Below, piece after piece: positions 8,602-17,145 of a DNA stretch of 64,000 bases. Numbering within the stretch: the first letter of the stretch is position 1; every line of letters starts with the position of its first letter. Where the stretch lies: the NCBI GenBank assembly GCA_022072125.1, contig JAJVIH010000016.1:307856-371855 (forward strand), given 5' to 3'. Made by a program: the position numbers and the translations under genes. The notes beneath the pieces are model-generated. The model was not told the origin of the DNA. It made no database searches and saw nothing but the letters and a program-made list of their open reading frames with translations. Source of the stretch: Myxococcota bacterium. GTDB taxonomy: Bacteria > Myxococcota > JAJVIH01.

Positions 8602-10308
8602 CTACCCTTGCCATTCCAGTTCGCGCTCGATACCCAGGGACTGCAGCAAATCGCCTTGCCGGGCGAGGTGAGGCGGTTTCACATGGGCGTCTGGCGCTCC
8701 CCTGGACACCAGCCCGGCGCGATGGGCGGCGTAGGCTCCCGTTCGCAGAATGGCGAGCAGGGGAGGGCCCAAACGCAACGAATCCCGCTTGGCGGCGTAT
8801 TCCACATTGATCCTCCGCAGTTCGCGCTCGCAGCTTTCCAGCAGATCGCCGGCATGGTTGGAATCCCACGGGGAGGCGGGTTCGAAGGCGAATACGTAGC
8901 GCGGGGGTTCGGCCAGCCGCAGCCCCAGGGTGAAGCCGTTGGCGGCCAGCGATTCCTGTTGCAGGGCGGCGGTCATGGCTTCCACCGCCTGGGACTCGGT
9001 GATTTTTTCGCCGGTGATATTCAGCACGGCGCCCTTGTGGCGGAAGACAATCTGCGCTGCTCCGCTCCACGGTTCTCCCGCTTCCACCACATCATTGATG
9101 TCGTAGCGCGCCAGCCCGTTCGCCGAGGTGATGACGGCGAAATACCGGCGGCCGGGCTCCAGTTCATGGGCCAGGCAGGTGTTGGGAAATTCCGCGTTGG
9201 GGTTGGCCAGGCGCTCCTCTTCGGGAATGAACTCCAAAAACGCGCCGTGCAGGGCGATGGGAGCAAATGGGGTTCCAGCGGACATGGGAATGGAAAAGGT
9301 CCCTTCGCTGGCGGCGTACCCGTAGTCCATGATCGGCAATGGATCGAACCAGCGGTCAAACTGCTTGAGATAAAAATCCGCCGATCCCCCCGTCCAGCAC
9401 AGCAGACCGCACAGGCGCGGCCACACTTCGCCGGGGCGGACCACCCCCTGCCGCGCCAGTGACCGCTCCATGGCGGCGGCGGCGGCGGGCGCCTTGCGCA
9501 GGCGTTTGGCGAGCAGTTTGCCCAATCCGGTGCGGCCCTGAAACGCCGGGTGATATGTTCCATCGCGCAGGTCGCGGATGAGATCTGGACCGTGCTCCGT
9601 CAATTTGTTGCAGATCAGGACGATGGTGGAAGGGTTGATGGCGCCAATCGCCGAAACCTGTTCCTGCAACGACAGCCGCAGCAGGGCGTAGTAGCGGGCG
9701 GGATACTCCGGCTCCAGCCAGACCTCCGGCGGGATATGCTGGAAGGGAGCGGTGATCCGGTGCATGGCGCCGGAGGATAACGCCGCGGTGATGGATCCGT
9801 AGGGGACGCCGCCTTCCGTCACGCCGTCGCGGGCGGGGGACTGGATGCCCAGCATGCGTCCGCGGGCCACGCCCGGCATGGCTTGCGTCACCTGGCGCAT
9901 CCACACCTTGCGAACGCGCCGGAATTCATCCAGCGAGGCTTCCGTCACCGGGATCATCTTCGGTGTTCCCGTGGTTCCGGAGGTCCGCGCGAAAAACCGG
10001 ATGGGCTGGCTGACAATCACCGCGTTTTCGCCGCGGACGGCGCGCTGGATCCAGGGTTCCAGTCCCGCGTAACCGCGCACGGGAACCGCCTTGCGGAAAT
10101 CATCCGGATTGCGGATGGCGGCGAAACCATGCTCCCGCCCAAAGGCGGTGCTTTCATTCCCGCGTACAATGGCGAGCAATGATTCGGCTTGCGCCCGGGC
10201 GGGGTTCTCCACGGCGCGCAACCAGGCTTTCCAGCTTTTTGAAAACAGCAGCCTTCCCCCCGCTGCGATCCAGGGCAAGGGCATGCAGGTGAACAAGCGG
10301 TTGATCAT
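8602..10308 (-). CDS. GH3-family acyl-adenylating enzyme (568 aa)
   Basis: This is a bacterial member of the GH3 family (plant auxin/jasmonate amido synthetases), part of the ANL adenylating superfamily. The ATP-binding P-loop-like motif FARTSGTTGTPKMIPVT lies near residue 107, and further family motifs include IMDYGYAASEGTFSIP and RYDINDVVEAG. Family chemistry is adenylation of a carboxylate, then transfer to an amino group; the bacterial substrates are unknown. The start codon overlaps the kdsA stop by 4 bp (ATGA), so the two are translationally coupled. Coupling to Kdo synthesis raises the possibility of an envelope substrate, but that is inference. Length is normal for the family and no key residue is obviously missing. 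Confidence 0.82.
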   Translation of the reverse strand: MINRLFTCMPLPWIAAGGRLLFSKSWKAWLRAVENPARAQAESLLAIVRGNESTAFGREHGFAAIRNPDDFRKAVPVRGYAGLEPWIQRAVRGENAVIVSQPIRFFARTSGTTGTPKMIPVTEASLDEFRRVRKVWMRQVTQAMPGVARGRMLGIQSPARDGVTEGGVPYGSITAALSSGAMHRITAPFQHIPPEVWLEPEYPARYYALLRLSLQEQVSAIGAINPSTIVLICNKLTEHGPDLIRDLRDGTYHPAFQGRTGLGKLLAKRLRKAPAAAAAMERSLARQGVVRPGEVWPRLCGLLCWTGGSADFYLKQFDRWFDPLPIMDYGYAASEGTFSIPMSAGTPFAPIALHGAFLEFIPEEERLANPNAEFPNTCLAHELEPGRRYFAVITSANGLARYDINDVVEAGEPWSGAAQIVFRHKGAVLNITGEKITESQAVEAMTAALQQESLAANGFTLGLRLAEPPRYVFAFEPASPWDSNHAGDLLESCERELRRINVEYAAKRDSLRLGPPLLAILRTGAYAAHRAGLVSRGAPDAHVKPPHLARQGDLLQSLGIERELEWQG

Positions 10309-11123
10309 GAGTTGGCGCGGGCCGCGCGGGCGATGCGAAGGGCGCAGGTGATCAAGCGCTCGAACTGATCCAGCGGCAGGACGGTCAGGCGATCCGACAA
10401 GGCCTCATCGGGCCGATCATGGACCTCGGCGAAAATTCCATGCACCCCGATGGCCGCGGCGGCCCGCGCCAGCGGCAGAACGAACTCCCGCGAGCCGCCC
10501 GTGAACACGCCGCCGCTGGACGGGTGCTGCACCGAGTGGGTGGCGTCGAAGATCACTGGAACATTCATGCTCTTCATCACTTCGATGCAGCGGAAATCCA
10601 CCACCAGATCGCCATGGCCGAATGTGGTTCCCCGTTCGGTCAGCCACACGCGCTGGCAACCCGCCTCGCGCACCTTTTCGACCGCAGGCGCCATGGCCGC
10701 GGGGGGCATGAACTGGCCCTTTTTGATGTTGACGATGCGGGCGTGACGGCCCGCCGCCAGCAGCAGATCGGTCTGGCGGCACAGGAAGGCCGGAATCTGT
10801 ATGATATCCGCCACCGCGCCCACGGCGGCGCAGTCATCGTCGCGGTGGACATCGGTCAGGACCGGCAGTCCGGCGGTTTCCCGCACGCGGGAGAGGATCC
10901 GCAGTCCCTCCTTCAGGCCAGGACCCCGGAAGCTGGAAAGGCTGGTGCGATTCGCCTTGTCGTAGGACGCCTTGAAAATCAGCCGCGCGCCCGCGCCATG
11001 GGCGATTTCGCGCAGCACGGACGCCATGTGCAGGACATGAGCCTCCGATTCAATCACACAAGGCCCCGCGATGAAGAAAGGATCGCCCGGGGCGCCAATG
11101 TCGTGCAACCAGGAAAAATCCAT
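10305..11123 (-). CDS. kdsA: 3-deoxy-8-phosphooctulonate synthase (272 aa)
   Basis: KdsA condenses phosphoenolpyruvate with arabinose-5-phosphate to make Kdo-8-phosphate for the LPS inner core. Diagnostic segments are FFIAGPCVIES near residue 17, FKASYDKANRTS near 50, DIIQIPAFLCRQTDLL, NIKKGQFMPP and FDATHSVQHP. The Cys in AFLCRQTD is the position used as a metal ligand in some KdsA enzymes and is absent from the metal-free class only when replaced by Asn elsewhere, so metal class cannot be settled by eye. The gene overlaps the downstream GH3 gene by 4 bp. A possible CRP-type site lies about 110 bp upstream. Length is typical and the assignment is secure. Confidence 0.95.
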   Translation of the reverse strand: MDFSWLHDIGAPGDPFFIAGPCVIESEAHVLHMASVLREIAHGAGARLIFKASYDKANRTSLSSFRGPGLKEGLRILSRVRETAGLPVLTDVHRDDDCAAVGAVADIIQIPAFLCRQTDLLLAAGRHARIVNIKKGQFMPPAAMAPAVEKVREAGCQRVWLTERGTTFGHGDLVVDFRCIEVMKSMNVPVIFDATHSVQHPSSGGVFTGGSREFVLPLARAAAAIGVHGIFAEVHDRPDEALSDRLTVLPLDQFERLITCALRIARAARANS

Positions 11124-11595
11124 GGGGCGTTCAACCTGTCCGCGGGCCGGATATGCCCGTCAGTACTGGAACATCCGGGAAAAGAGAAGTGAACCAAACT
11201 TGGAGAAGATCATCACTGCCTAGTCCGCCGCAATATGATCGCGATCACAATGAACAGGCAATACGTTTTGGGAAAATCGCAAGGTGATTGTCCGTGGCGG
11301 ACGCCCTCCCTGGCGCGTTTGATGACCAGCGGAGCGATCAGCGCCCCCCGGAACAGGAATCAGACCCGGCGACAGCTTCATGGGGGTCTTGCCGGTGAAA
11401 TAGGGGGGCCGCCCGCCGGCAGCGGTGAACTGGGCGGCAGGCGGCGCCGGTTTCAGCGGCGGGAAAACCGCCGCCTCGAACCAGGGTTTGCGGGAAAGGC
11501 GGCGCTGCGCGCCACGGAAACGGGGGTCAGGCCATATCGCCGCGCATTTGGGGTGTTCCAGGACGGGAGCCGTTGCGGGCACATACGGCATGGGG
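11124..11595. other. Intergenic region between kinase gene end and kdsA start
   Basis: This 472-bp stretch lies between two minus-strand genes. The ORFs across it (11220-11612 minus, 11235-11609 plus, 11425-12000 plus) are compositionally poor and overlap neighbours, and I do not support them as genes. The only structured element seen is the palindrome at 11234-11249, with a weak TTGCCT / TCATAT promoter-like pair overlapping it on the minus strand. Confidence 0.5.
11234..11249 (-). promoter_or_regulatory. Possible CRP/FNR-type operator upstream of kdsA
   Basis: On the minus strand the sequence reads TGTGATCGCGATCATA: TGTGA-N6-TCAtA, one base off the CRP consensus TGTGA-N6-TCACA, with a perfect 12-bp core palindrome TGATCGCGATCA. 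It overlaps a weak promoter-like pair and sits about 110 bp before the kdsA start. No regulator gene of this family is in the window. Confidence 0.35.
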
Positions 11596-13281
11596 CTATT
11601 TCCGGATGACAATCACGCGGGTGCGCGCCGCAAGATCATGCAGGGCCGTACGCTCGGAAGTCACGAAGGCAACGATGTAGTTGGGTATGCCGGCGCAAAA
11701 AAAGTTGAGGAACATCCTCACCCCCGCCCGCACCCACGCCTGCCACGGTTCGATATCCGAACCGTTGGCTTTCACCACCTTGAGTCCAGTGGCCATTTTC
11801 CCCAGGGTTTGGCCCCGCATGTGCAAGAAGGCGCCCTCATAAACAAAGGGGATGAACCCCACGATGTAGGCTCTGGGATTGTCGCTGAACCAGTCCAACC
11901 CCATCATGGAAAGAAGGATGATCGAGGGAATCACCACCACGGCTCCATCCATGAAAATGGCGCCGGAACGCCTGCCGATGGTCGCCAGTTCGATCCCTGA
12001 TCCCTCCCCGATCCCCGCCTGGATTTCATGGGTGGCCACGGTCTTGCAGTTGTAGCAATAGGTCTTGCCCGCCAGAGAAACCATCTGGTTCGAGGTGAAG
12101 AGCAGGCCGCAGCGAGCGCATTGAATTTGATCGCCGCCGCCGGGCCGGACCCCGGGCTCGACAGATTGCGTGGGTGGTTGCTGCGGATATGGGGATTGCG
12201 GCTGAACCGGCGGGGTGAAAAATGGTTTGGACTCCCCGGGAGCCGCTGGCGGAGGAACGGGCCGGGCCGCCGGTTGAGCCGGATTTTCCAGCTTGCGTCC
12301 TGTCAGCGCTTCGTAGAACGCCGCCACGGAATCGTAACGCAGGAACATCGCCCCCTTGGTGGCCCGTTCGAATACATCCTGAAAATTGCGGGGCAAATCA
12401 GGCCTGCGGTGCGTGATGGAGTCAGGGCTGGTTCCCACGGGCAATCCGCCGGTGCACAATTCATAGAGGATCACGCCCGCGGAATAAATATCCGCACGGT
12501 GATCCGCTTTCCCGCCGCTCTGGAGTTGTTCCGGCGCGGCGTATTGGGGCTTGCCCATGGCGGCGCCTTCGCGGGTGAGGGGAGCGCCGCCGTCCGCGAG
12601 CGCTCGCGCGACGCCGAAATCCGTCAGCACCACCTGGCCATCGTTGCGGATGATGATGTTGTCCGGCGACAGGTCCCGGTGAATCACGCCGCGGCCATGG
12701 GCGAAAGCCAGGGCCTGGCAAATCCCCTGCAGGAATCCAGCGATCTCCCCCGCCTGCAGCGGCGCGCCCTGGCGGGAATCCAGCAGGCGGCGCAGGCTCT
12801 GGCCTTCCACCAGGTCCATGGTGAAATAGAGCAGCGGTTCCCGCCCGGTGTTGGCGTGCCCCAAATCATGCACGCGCACGATATTCGGGTGGCGCAAATC
12901 CTGCGTCAGCGTGACCTCCCGGATGAAGCGTTCGCGCGCCCGCGGGTTCTGGGTCAACGCCGGCTGCATCAGCTTGAGCGCCACGGGGATATTCCGGACC
13001 CGATCAAAGGCGGAATACACCACACCCATGCCGCCCTGGCCGAGTTGATCGCGGATTTCATATCGTCCATCAAAAATTTCGCCGGGATGAAAATCCACGT
13101 TCGCCGGATGTTGATCCGCCAGCGTGACCTGGGATGGCCCGGCCGGAGGCGGAGCCCTCATGGACGATTCCGGCGAGGGGCTGAACCCCCACGACTCCAC
13201 CGGCAACGCCGCACCGCAACGCGCGCAAAATGCGGAGCCGCCGGGATTGGGGTGCTGGCATCGGATGCAAGTGATATCCAT
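11596..13281 (-). CDS. Ser/Thr protein kinase with two zinc ribbons and C-terminal RDD membrane domain (561 aa)
   Basis: Residues 1-25 form a zinc ribbon (CIRC...CARC, Cys 5, 8, 19, 22). The kinase domain spans about 72-330: glycine loop GQGGMGVVYS, VAIK-type lysine in VALKLM (K103), catalytic HRDLSPDN (201-208), DFG at 221. Serine replaces the usual lysine in HRDLKPxN, a variant common in myxobacterial kinases. A Pro/Gln-rich linker (335-382) leads to a second four-Cys ribbon (CARCG...CYNC, about 388-412). The end (about 436-560) is an RDD domain with hydrophobic membrane segments and GQTLGKMATGLKVV. The kinase is therefore predicted to face the cytoplasm from the inner membrane. The substrate is unknown. 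The long + strand ORF 12028-14049 over it is a shadow apart from its last 111 codons. Confidence 0.9.
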   Translation of the reverse strand: MDITCIRCQHPNPGGSAFCARCGAALPVESWGFSPSPESSMRAPPPAGPSQVTLADQHPANVDFHPGEIFDGRYEIRDQLGQGGMGVVYSAFDRVRNIPVALKLMQPALTQNPRARERFIREVTLTQDLRHPNIVRVHDLGHANTGREPLLYFTMDLVEGQSLRRLLDSRQGAPLQAGEIAGFLQGICQALAFAHGRGVIHRDLSPDNIIIRNDGQVVLTDFGVARALADGGAPLTREGAAMGKPQYAAPEQLQSGGKADHRADIYSAGVILYELCTGGLPVGTSPDSITHRRPDLPRNFQDVFERATKGAMFLRYDSVAAFYEALTGRKLENPAQPAARPVPPPAAPGESKPFFTPPVQPQSPYPQQPPTQSVEPGVRPGGGDQIQCARCGLLFTSNQMVSLAGKTYCYNCKTVATHEIQAGIGEGSGIELATIGRRSGAIFMDGAVVVIPSIILLSMMGLDWFSDNPRAYIVGFIPFVYEGAFLHMRGQTLGKMATGLKVVKANGSDIEPWQAWVRAGVRMFLNFFCAGIPNYIVAFVTSERTALHDLAARTRVIVIRK

Positions 13282-13713
13282 CGGATTTGCGGGGAATCGT
13301 TGAGCAACGACTATACGGAGAGGGTCACAGCCCAGTCAAACGGTTCATGCGCTTCCCTCCGCTGGCCCCAGGTTTTGGTGAGCGGTTGGGCTTTGTTTTT
13401 CATGTACGATGTACGCGGATGCTTTCGTGCAACGGGTTTGCGGAATGCGATAGGAGACCAGGCGCGGTTTTGTGTGTATCCCCGCAAGTTGAAGCCTTCC
13501 CAACCTCCAAACCAGGGGGTCAAACTCCCGGATGGCATGCCGGCGGCGGAAAAGAGCCTTGCCACGGGGTGTTTCATCCTGTTCCGTTCCGTCTGGCGGA
13601 CAGACAGGAAGCAGCCGCCTGCACCGTGGTTGACCCCAGACTCACGGTCCGCCTTGACTTCGGAAGAGGCTCTGGTATGGAAAATACGGTTTACCGTCAA
13701 CACTGGGGAAGGT
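13282..13713. other. Intergenic region between divergent kinase and lipoprotein genes
   Basis: A 432-bp spacer between the minus-strand kinase start and the plus-strand small lipoprotein. The ORFs crossing it have no recognisable product. It should hold promoters for both genes; only a weak candidate for the plus gene was found (13654-13681). No repeat or RNA structure was recognised. Confidence 0.5.
13654..13681 (+). promoter_or_regulatory. Weak promoter candidate for small lipoprotein
   Basis: TTGACT at 13654-13659 and TATGGA at 13676-13681 are separated by 16 bp, about 33 bp before ATG 13714. The -35 is good and the -10 matches only half of the consensus. Confidence 0.25.
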
Positions 13714-14049
13714 ATGCGCCGGAAGGCTTGCATCTTTGTTGTTGTTGTGGGCGTCGCCGCCGCGCTGCAGGGTTGCGCCAACGCCTGCATGGATTTGCAG
13801 GAAACATACGACGCCTGCTTTGGCCCCAATAAATACAAACTCCCGGCTTTTTCCGGTGAAGGCGCCGACGCCCAGTGCAAATTGTGGAACGACCAGTTTG
13901 TCGCTGCTGTCGCGGCCAATCCGAAAATCTGCCCCAATGGAGAACTGCCCCTTTTGCCCACGGCGGTTCCCAACCTCCCGGATGCGGGCGGGGCGGGGGA
14001 TGGCTTTTTTGGCGGCGGTGGGCAGTCCCTTTCCAGCAGCAAGAAATAA
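13714..14049 (+). CDS. Small lipoprotein of unknown function (111 aa)
   Basis: Only the last 111 codons of the 673-aa ORF-track entry are real. ATG 13714 has a good ribosome binding site (GGGGAAGG) immediately upstream. The protein opens with MRRKACIFVVVVGVAAALQGC, a signal peptide with lipobox LQGC (Cys 21). The mature part has four further Cys residues (NACMD, DACFG, AQCKL, KICPN), suggesting two disulfides, then a Gly/Ser-rich tail. No family is recognised. The gene stands alone between a kinase gene and an oppositely oriented SRPBCC gene. Confidence 0.7.
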   Translation: MRRKACIFVVVVGVAAALQGCANACMDLQETYDACFGPNKYKLPAFSGEGADAQCKLWNDQFVAAVAANPKICPNGELPLLPTAVPNLPDAGGAGDGFFGGGGQSLSSSKK

Positions 14050-14272
14050 CACCAGCCGCCCGGCGTTCTTCGCCGCGGGTTCCTTCGATCTAAGGTTGAC
14101 TTTCAACTTCTGGAGATTTCCAGAGACGGCGGTATTCGCCCCTGGGGCCGGAACCATCTGGAGCGGGAGCCACAAGCCCCGGTGGTGAATCCGGAACGGA
14201 CTTCTTGGTTGGGGAGGCGATGCGAGCCCGGTTCACGCCGCGATATAGACAGGCTCCCTGTATGAAACCGGC

Positions 14273-14719
14273 TCAACCCTTCCGGTATTCGGACTCCACG
14301 AAGTTCTTGAAGTCCTGAAGATAGCGCATGGATTCCTTCCGGAAGGCCCCTGGCATGAGCCATCCGAACAACTTCATGAAGCCGCTGAAGCGAAATTCCT
14401 GTTCGGATACATAACGGGTTTTTCCGCCGGGGACCTCCTCAAACAGGTTGCGGACGGAATTCCACACCCCTTTAGCCTCGTAGACGCCGCTGAATTCGCG
14501 CGGCAAGTCGCGCACGGTAATGGTCTCCACCATTTCCATGCGGCGGCCGTTGGTCAGAAAAACCAGCTGGGATTTGGCGCCCGGTTGGCCTGGGGTTCCG
14601 CCGAGAGGGGTAAAACTTTGCAGGCCCTTCATCCACTTTTTCATGTTGTCCGGGTTATCGAACAGCGAGATGACCTTGTCGCGGGGGACATCAATGGTGA
14701 CTTCAACCTGGTATTTCAT
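14273..14719 (-). CDS. SRPBCC (START-like) domain protein (148 aa)
   Basis: The sequence from MKYQVEVTIDVPRDKVISLFDNPDNMKKWMKGL fits the polyketide cyclase/START-like SRPBCC fold: an N-terminal strand, the VPRDKVISLFDNPDN helix, and a C-terminal amphipathic helix (MRYLQDFKNFVESEY). These proteins bind hydrophobic ligands in a deep cavity; the ligand is unknown. ATG 14719 is chosen over the ORF-track start 14785 because GGAGG lies about 6 bp upstream and the domain begins at once. tRNA-Ser lies about 90 bp upstream on the same strand, so the two may share a transcript. Confidence 0.78.
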   Translation of the reverse strand: MKYQVEVTIDVPRDKVISLFDNPDNMKKWMKGLQSFTPLGGTPGQPGAKSQLVFLTNGRRMEMVETITVRDLPREFSGVYEAKGVWNSVRNLFEEVPGGKTRYVSEQEFRFSGFMKLFGWLMPGAFRKESMRYLQDFKNFVESEYRKG

Positions 14720-14807
14720 GCCGCCTCCAATCATATGTATATGCATGAAAAGAAATAGCGGCCCAGGAAAATTCTTGCAAGGCAATGGGGTGACGGCGCG
14801 GCATGAT

Positions 14808-14897
14808 TGGCGGAGGGGGTGGGATTCGAACCCACGGTACGGTTACCCGTACGACGGTTTTCAAGACCGTTGCCTTAAACCGCTCGGCCACCCCTCC
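14808..14897 (-). tRNA. tRNA-Ser (anticodon UGA), CCA encoded
   Basis: On the minus strand GGAGGGG pairs with CCCCTCC in the acceptor stem, followed by discriminator G and an encoded CCA. The anticodon loop CTTGAAA gives anticodon TGA. A long variable arm (GTACGGGTAACCGTAC) and the TTCGAAT T-loop are typical of class II serine tRNA. Including CCA it is 90 nt. Confidence 0.97.
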
Positions 14898-14907
14898 GCG
14901 CCAAGCC

Positions 14908-14936
14908 TGTATGCATCAATCCGCTGGGGGACTCAA
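14908..14936 (-). promoter_or_regulatory. Promoter candidate for tRNA-Ser
   Basis: On the minus strand TTGAGT (14931-14936) and CATACA (14908-14913) are separated by 17 bp, which places initiation a few bases before the tRNA 5' end at 14897. Confidence 0.4.
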
Positions 14937-15095
14937 GAAGACCGTACGTCCGGCGGTCTCCCCCGAAAAATCCCGTTTTGGCGTCCGGATTTCAGAACCA
15001 ATCCGCTGCTCATGCGTCTAAAACCGGGAGCCCGGCTGGCGCGGACGCCGGAATTTCCGTCCGGGAAACCGGGCTTTACCATTGTTCAACAGGTA

Positions 15096-15124
15096 TTGAC
15101 GGAAGGCCCGTTTTCGACTACAAT
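15096..15124 (+). promoter_or_regulatory. Strong sigma-70-type promoter of carD
   Basis: TTGACG (15096-15101), a 17-bp spacer and TACAAT (15119-15124) make a near-consensus housekeeping promoter. Initiation near 15131 would leave a leader of about 54 nt before ATG 15185. Confidence 0.75.
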
Positions 15125-15184
15125 GCATCGCCCAATACCTTGCCGGGGGGCAGGGGACAAGTCTAACTCACTGGAGAGTCACTG

Positions 15185-15703
15185 ATGTCCAGCTTTCGTT
15201 TCAAGATAGGCGACAAGGCGGTTTACCCGGCCCATGGCGTGGCGGAAGTCACCGGAATCGAGGAAAAGAATATCGGCGGCACCCGCCAGTCATTCTATGT
15301 CCTGCGCATCCTCGACAACGGCATGAAGATCATGATCCCCACCGACAGCGCCGGGAACGTGGGCCTGCGCGAGATCATCGGCAAGGAAGAGGTCCGCGAA
15401 GTCTACGAGATCCTGCGCGACCGCAAAATCTCGGTCAACAGCCAGACCTGGAATCGCCGCTACCGCGAGTACACCGAGAAGATCAAGACCGGATCGGTCT
15501 TTGAAATCGCCGAGGTGCTGCGTGACCTGTATATCCTCAAATTCACCAAGGATTTGTCCTTCGGCGAACGCAAGATGCTGGACACCGCCCGCAGCCTGCT
15601 GGTGCGCGAACTGGCCATCGCCAAACACTCCAAGGAAGAAATCATTGAAAAGGAGCTGATCGGCATCTTCCGGTCAGCGGCCAACGCATCCGCCGCGGCC
15701 TGA
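15185..15703 (+). CDS. carD: CarD/CdnL-family RNA polymerase-binding regulator (172 aa)
   Basis: The N-terminal RNA-polymerase-interaction (Tudor-like) domain is readable in FKIGDKAVYPAHGVAEVTGIE and YVLRILDNGMKIMIPTD (residues 1-65). The remainder is the helical DNA-binding domain (for example LRDLYILKFTKDLSFGERKMLDTARSLLVREL). Length fits CdnL-type proteins, which stabilise open complexes at rRNA and other promoters; the longer CarD with an HMGA tail is excluded. GGAGAG lies upstream of ATG 15185. The gene is monocistronic between a strong promoter and a hairpin terminator, consistent with constitutive high expression. Confidence 0.93.
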   Translation: MSSFRFKIGDKAVYPAHGVAEVTGIEEKNIGGTRQSFYVLRILDNGMKIMIPTDSAGNVGLREIIGKEEVREVYEILRDRKISVNSQTWNRRYREYTEKIKTGSVFEIAEVLRDLYILKFTKDLSFGERKMLDTARSLLVRELAIAKHSKEEIIEKELIGIFRSAANASAAA

Positions 15704-15723
15704 TTCTATTTCCGGGATTCTCG

Positions 15724-15770
15724 ACCGCCGTTCGTCACCCGCGAGGGGTGGCGCGCGGCGGTTGTGTTTT
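15724..15770 (+). terminator. Intrinsic terminator after carD
   Basis: An outer stem ACCGCCG/CGGCGGT encloses an inner CACCC/GGGTG stem and is followed by TGTGTTTT. It begins about 20 bp after the carD stop. Confidence 0.6.
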
Positions 15771-15828
15771 CACCGGAGATTCTTCCTGGACAAGCGCAAA
15801 CCAGGGGCCGGCGGCCGGGAAAGGCCCT

Positions 15829-17145
15829 TCACTCCGCATGTTGTTGCTGGCGGTGGATGGCGGCCGCTTCCACCTCGGCGATGGCGGTAAGCAAGTATTC
15901 GGCGATGATGCGGCGGTCCTGCCATGGTCCGGCGGTCTGGATATCGAAATGAAGGCGGTTGCCGGACGCCACCCAATCCACCCGGCTCCAGCGGTTGAAC
16001 AGGGTCAGGGTCCCCAGCACCACTGTCAGCATGCCAAACAGTTCAATCAACCAGGACGAGATCGCCGCTGGCGTCCGCGTCACCATGGCGTGAGCGGTGA
16101 TGTGGCGGATTTTCCAGCCGCCCGCCGCCGCGGAATCGGGCCAGGTCAGCAGCGGCGCGGACGAAGACGATCCATCGTGCGCAATGGGTTGGATCAGCAA
16201 CCGCCCGCCATCGAATTGGGCGCGCACCTCCAGCGCGCCATTGGCGCCCCGGCCCACGCCATCGGTCAGACCCAGTTCCACCGGCCGCCCCGAGGGTGTT
16301 TCAACCATGACCATTCCGCGCCATCCCTTCCATTGCCAGAACTCGCCTTCAATGGCGTTGGCCTTTCCCGGACCCAGAACCAGCGGAGTCTGCCCATGGG
16401 ACGAGTTCCACAACACGCGCAACTGCGTGAGCGAGCCGGAAGCGGCGGTCACCGGCGTGACATCCTCCCGCCGGGCTTGCAGTCCGCGCGCCAGCCGCGT
16501 GGGGAAATCCCCCTCCCAAGGAATGGTCCATGAAGTCCGGGTGGCGGTGTAGGCCGCGGAGGTCAGGAAGTACGTCTGGGGTTGAGCGGATTCCTCTCCC
16601 GTAACCGGTGACCAGATGCGCGTCTGCACTGATCCCGCGCGGGAAGAGGTCAGATTTTTCAGCGGCTGGCCCGGGTGAAGCAAATCAATCATCTCTTCGG
16701 TCAGGGGGCGGGAGCCGATATACCAGGCCGCGCACGACCAGATGAGCACCGATGCGGACAGCGCGGCGCTGGCGCGGATCAGTCCGGGGTGCCAGCCTTT
16801 TTCCGACCAGTGAACCTGGGTGTTTCCACCAAACTCCCCTTGGGAATAGCCCAAAAAATGCAACGCCCCGCGCATGCGCTCCCCGGGTTCGCGCAATTCG
16901 ATGACCACGGTGTCCCGCGCTGTCGTGAAACCCTCCGCGGACTCGCCCGCCTGTCCGCGCGCGCGCCAATGCAACAAGCCTTGAGCCGCCGCCCCCAGCA
17001 GGTTGACCTGCGCCACGCACAATAGCACCAGCGTGAGTTTGCCAAATTCCCCCACCGGCCCGGTCGGATCTTCCGCCAGCGTGAGCCAGGCCAGGATGAT
17101 CGCGGCCAGGATGGCGGGCAGGGGGTGAAGCAGAATCCGGATCAT
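15829..17145 (-). CDS. Membrane protein with large extracytoplasmic domain, possibly ResB-like (438 aa)
   Basis: No family is recognised with confidence. Hydrophobic segments occur at about residues 5-23 (LPAILAAIILAWLTLA), 33-55 (FGKLTLVLLCVAQVNLLGAA), 125-145 (ASAALSASVLIWSCAAWYI) and 380-400 (LIELFGMLTVVLGTLTLF), with a soluble stretch of about 230 residues between the third and fourth. That topology recalls ResB of cytochrome c maturation system II, but I see no decisive motif. ATG 17145 (MIRILLHPLPA) is chosen over the ORF-track start because it overlaps the upstream stop by 4 bp. It is translationally coupled to the 285-aa membrane protein. Confidence 0.6.
   Translation of the reverse strand: MIRILLHPLPAILAAIILAWLTLAEDPTGPVGEFGKLTLVLLCVAQVNLLGAAAQGLLHWRARGQAGESAEGFTTARDTVVIELREPGERMRGALHFLGYSQGEFGGNTQVHWSEKGWHPGLIRASAALSASVLIWSCAAWYIGSRPLTEEMIDLLHPGQPLKNLTSSRAGSVQTRIWSPVTGEESAQPQTYFLTSAAYTATRTSWTIPWEGDFPTRLARGLQARREDVTPVTAASGSLTQLRVLWNSSHGQTPLVLGPGKANAIEGEFWQWKGWRGMVMVETPSGRPVELGLTDGVGRGANGALEVRAQFDGGRLLIQPIAHDGSSSSAPLLTWPDSAAAGGWKIRHITAHAMVTRTPAAISSWLIELFGMLTVVLGTLTLFNRWSRVDWVASGNRLHFDIQTAGPWQDRRIIAEYLLTAIAEVEAAAIHRQQQHAE

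Noticed and set aside
11220-11612. 130-aa minus-strand ORF between the kinase and kdsA genes
   Set aside because: Overlaps the kinase end, low-complexity Pro/Arg composition and no ribosome site.
12028-13713. N-terminal 562 residues of the 673-aa + strand ORF
   Set aside because: Antisense to a complete kinase-RDD protein; only the last 111 codons after ATG 13714 encode a lipoprotein.
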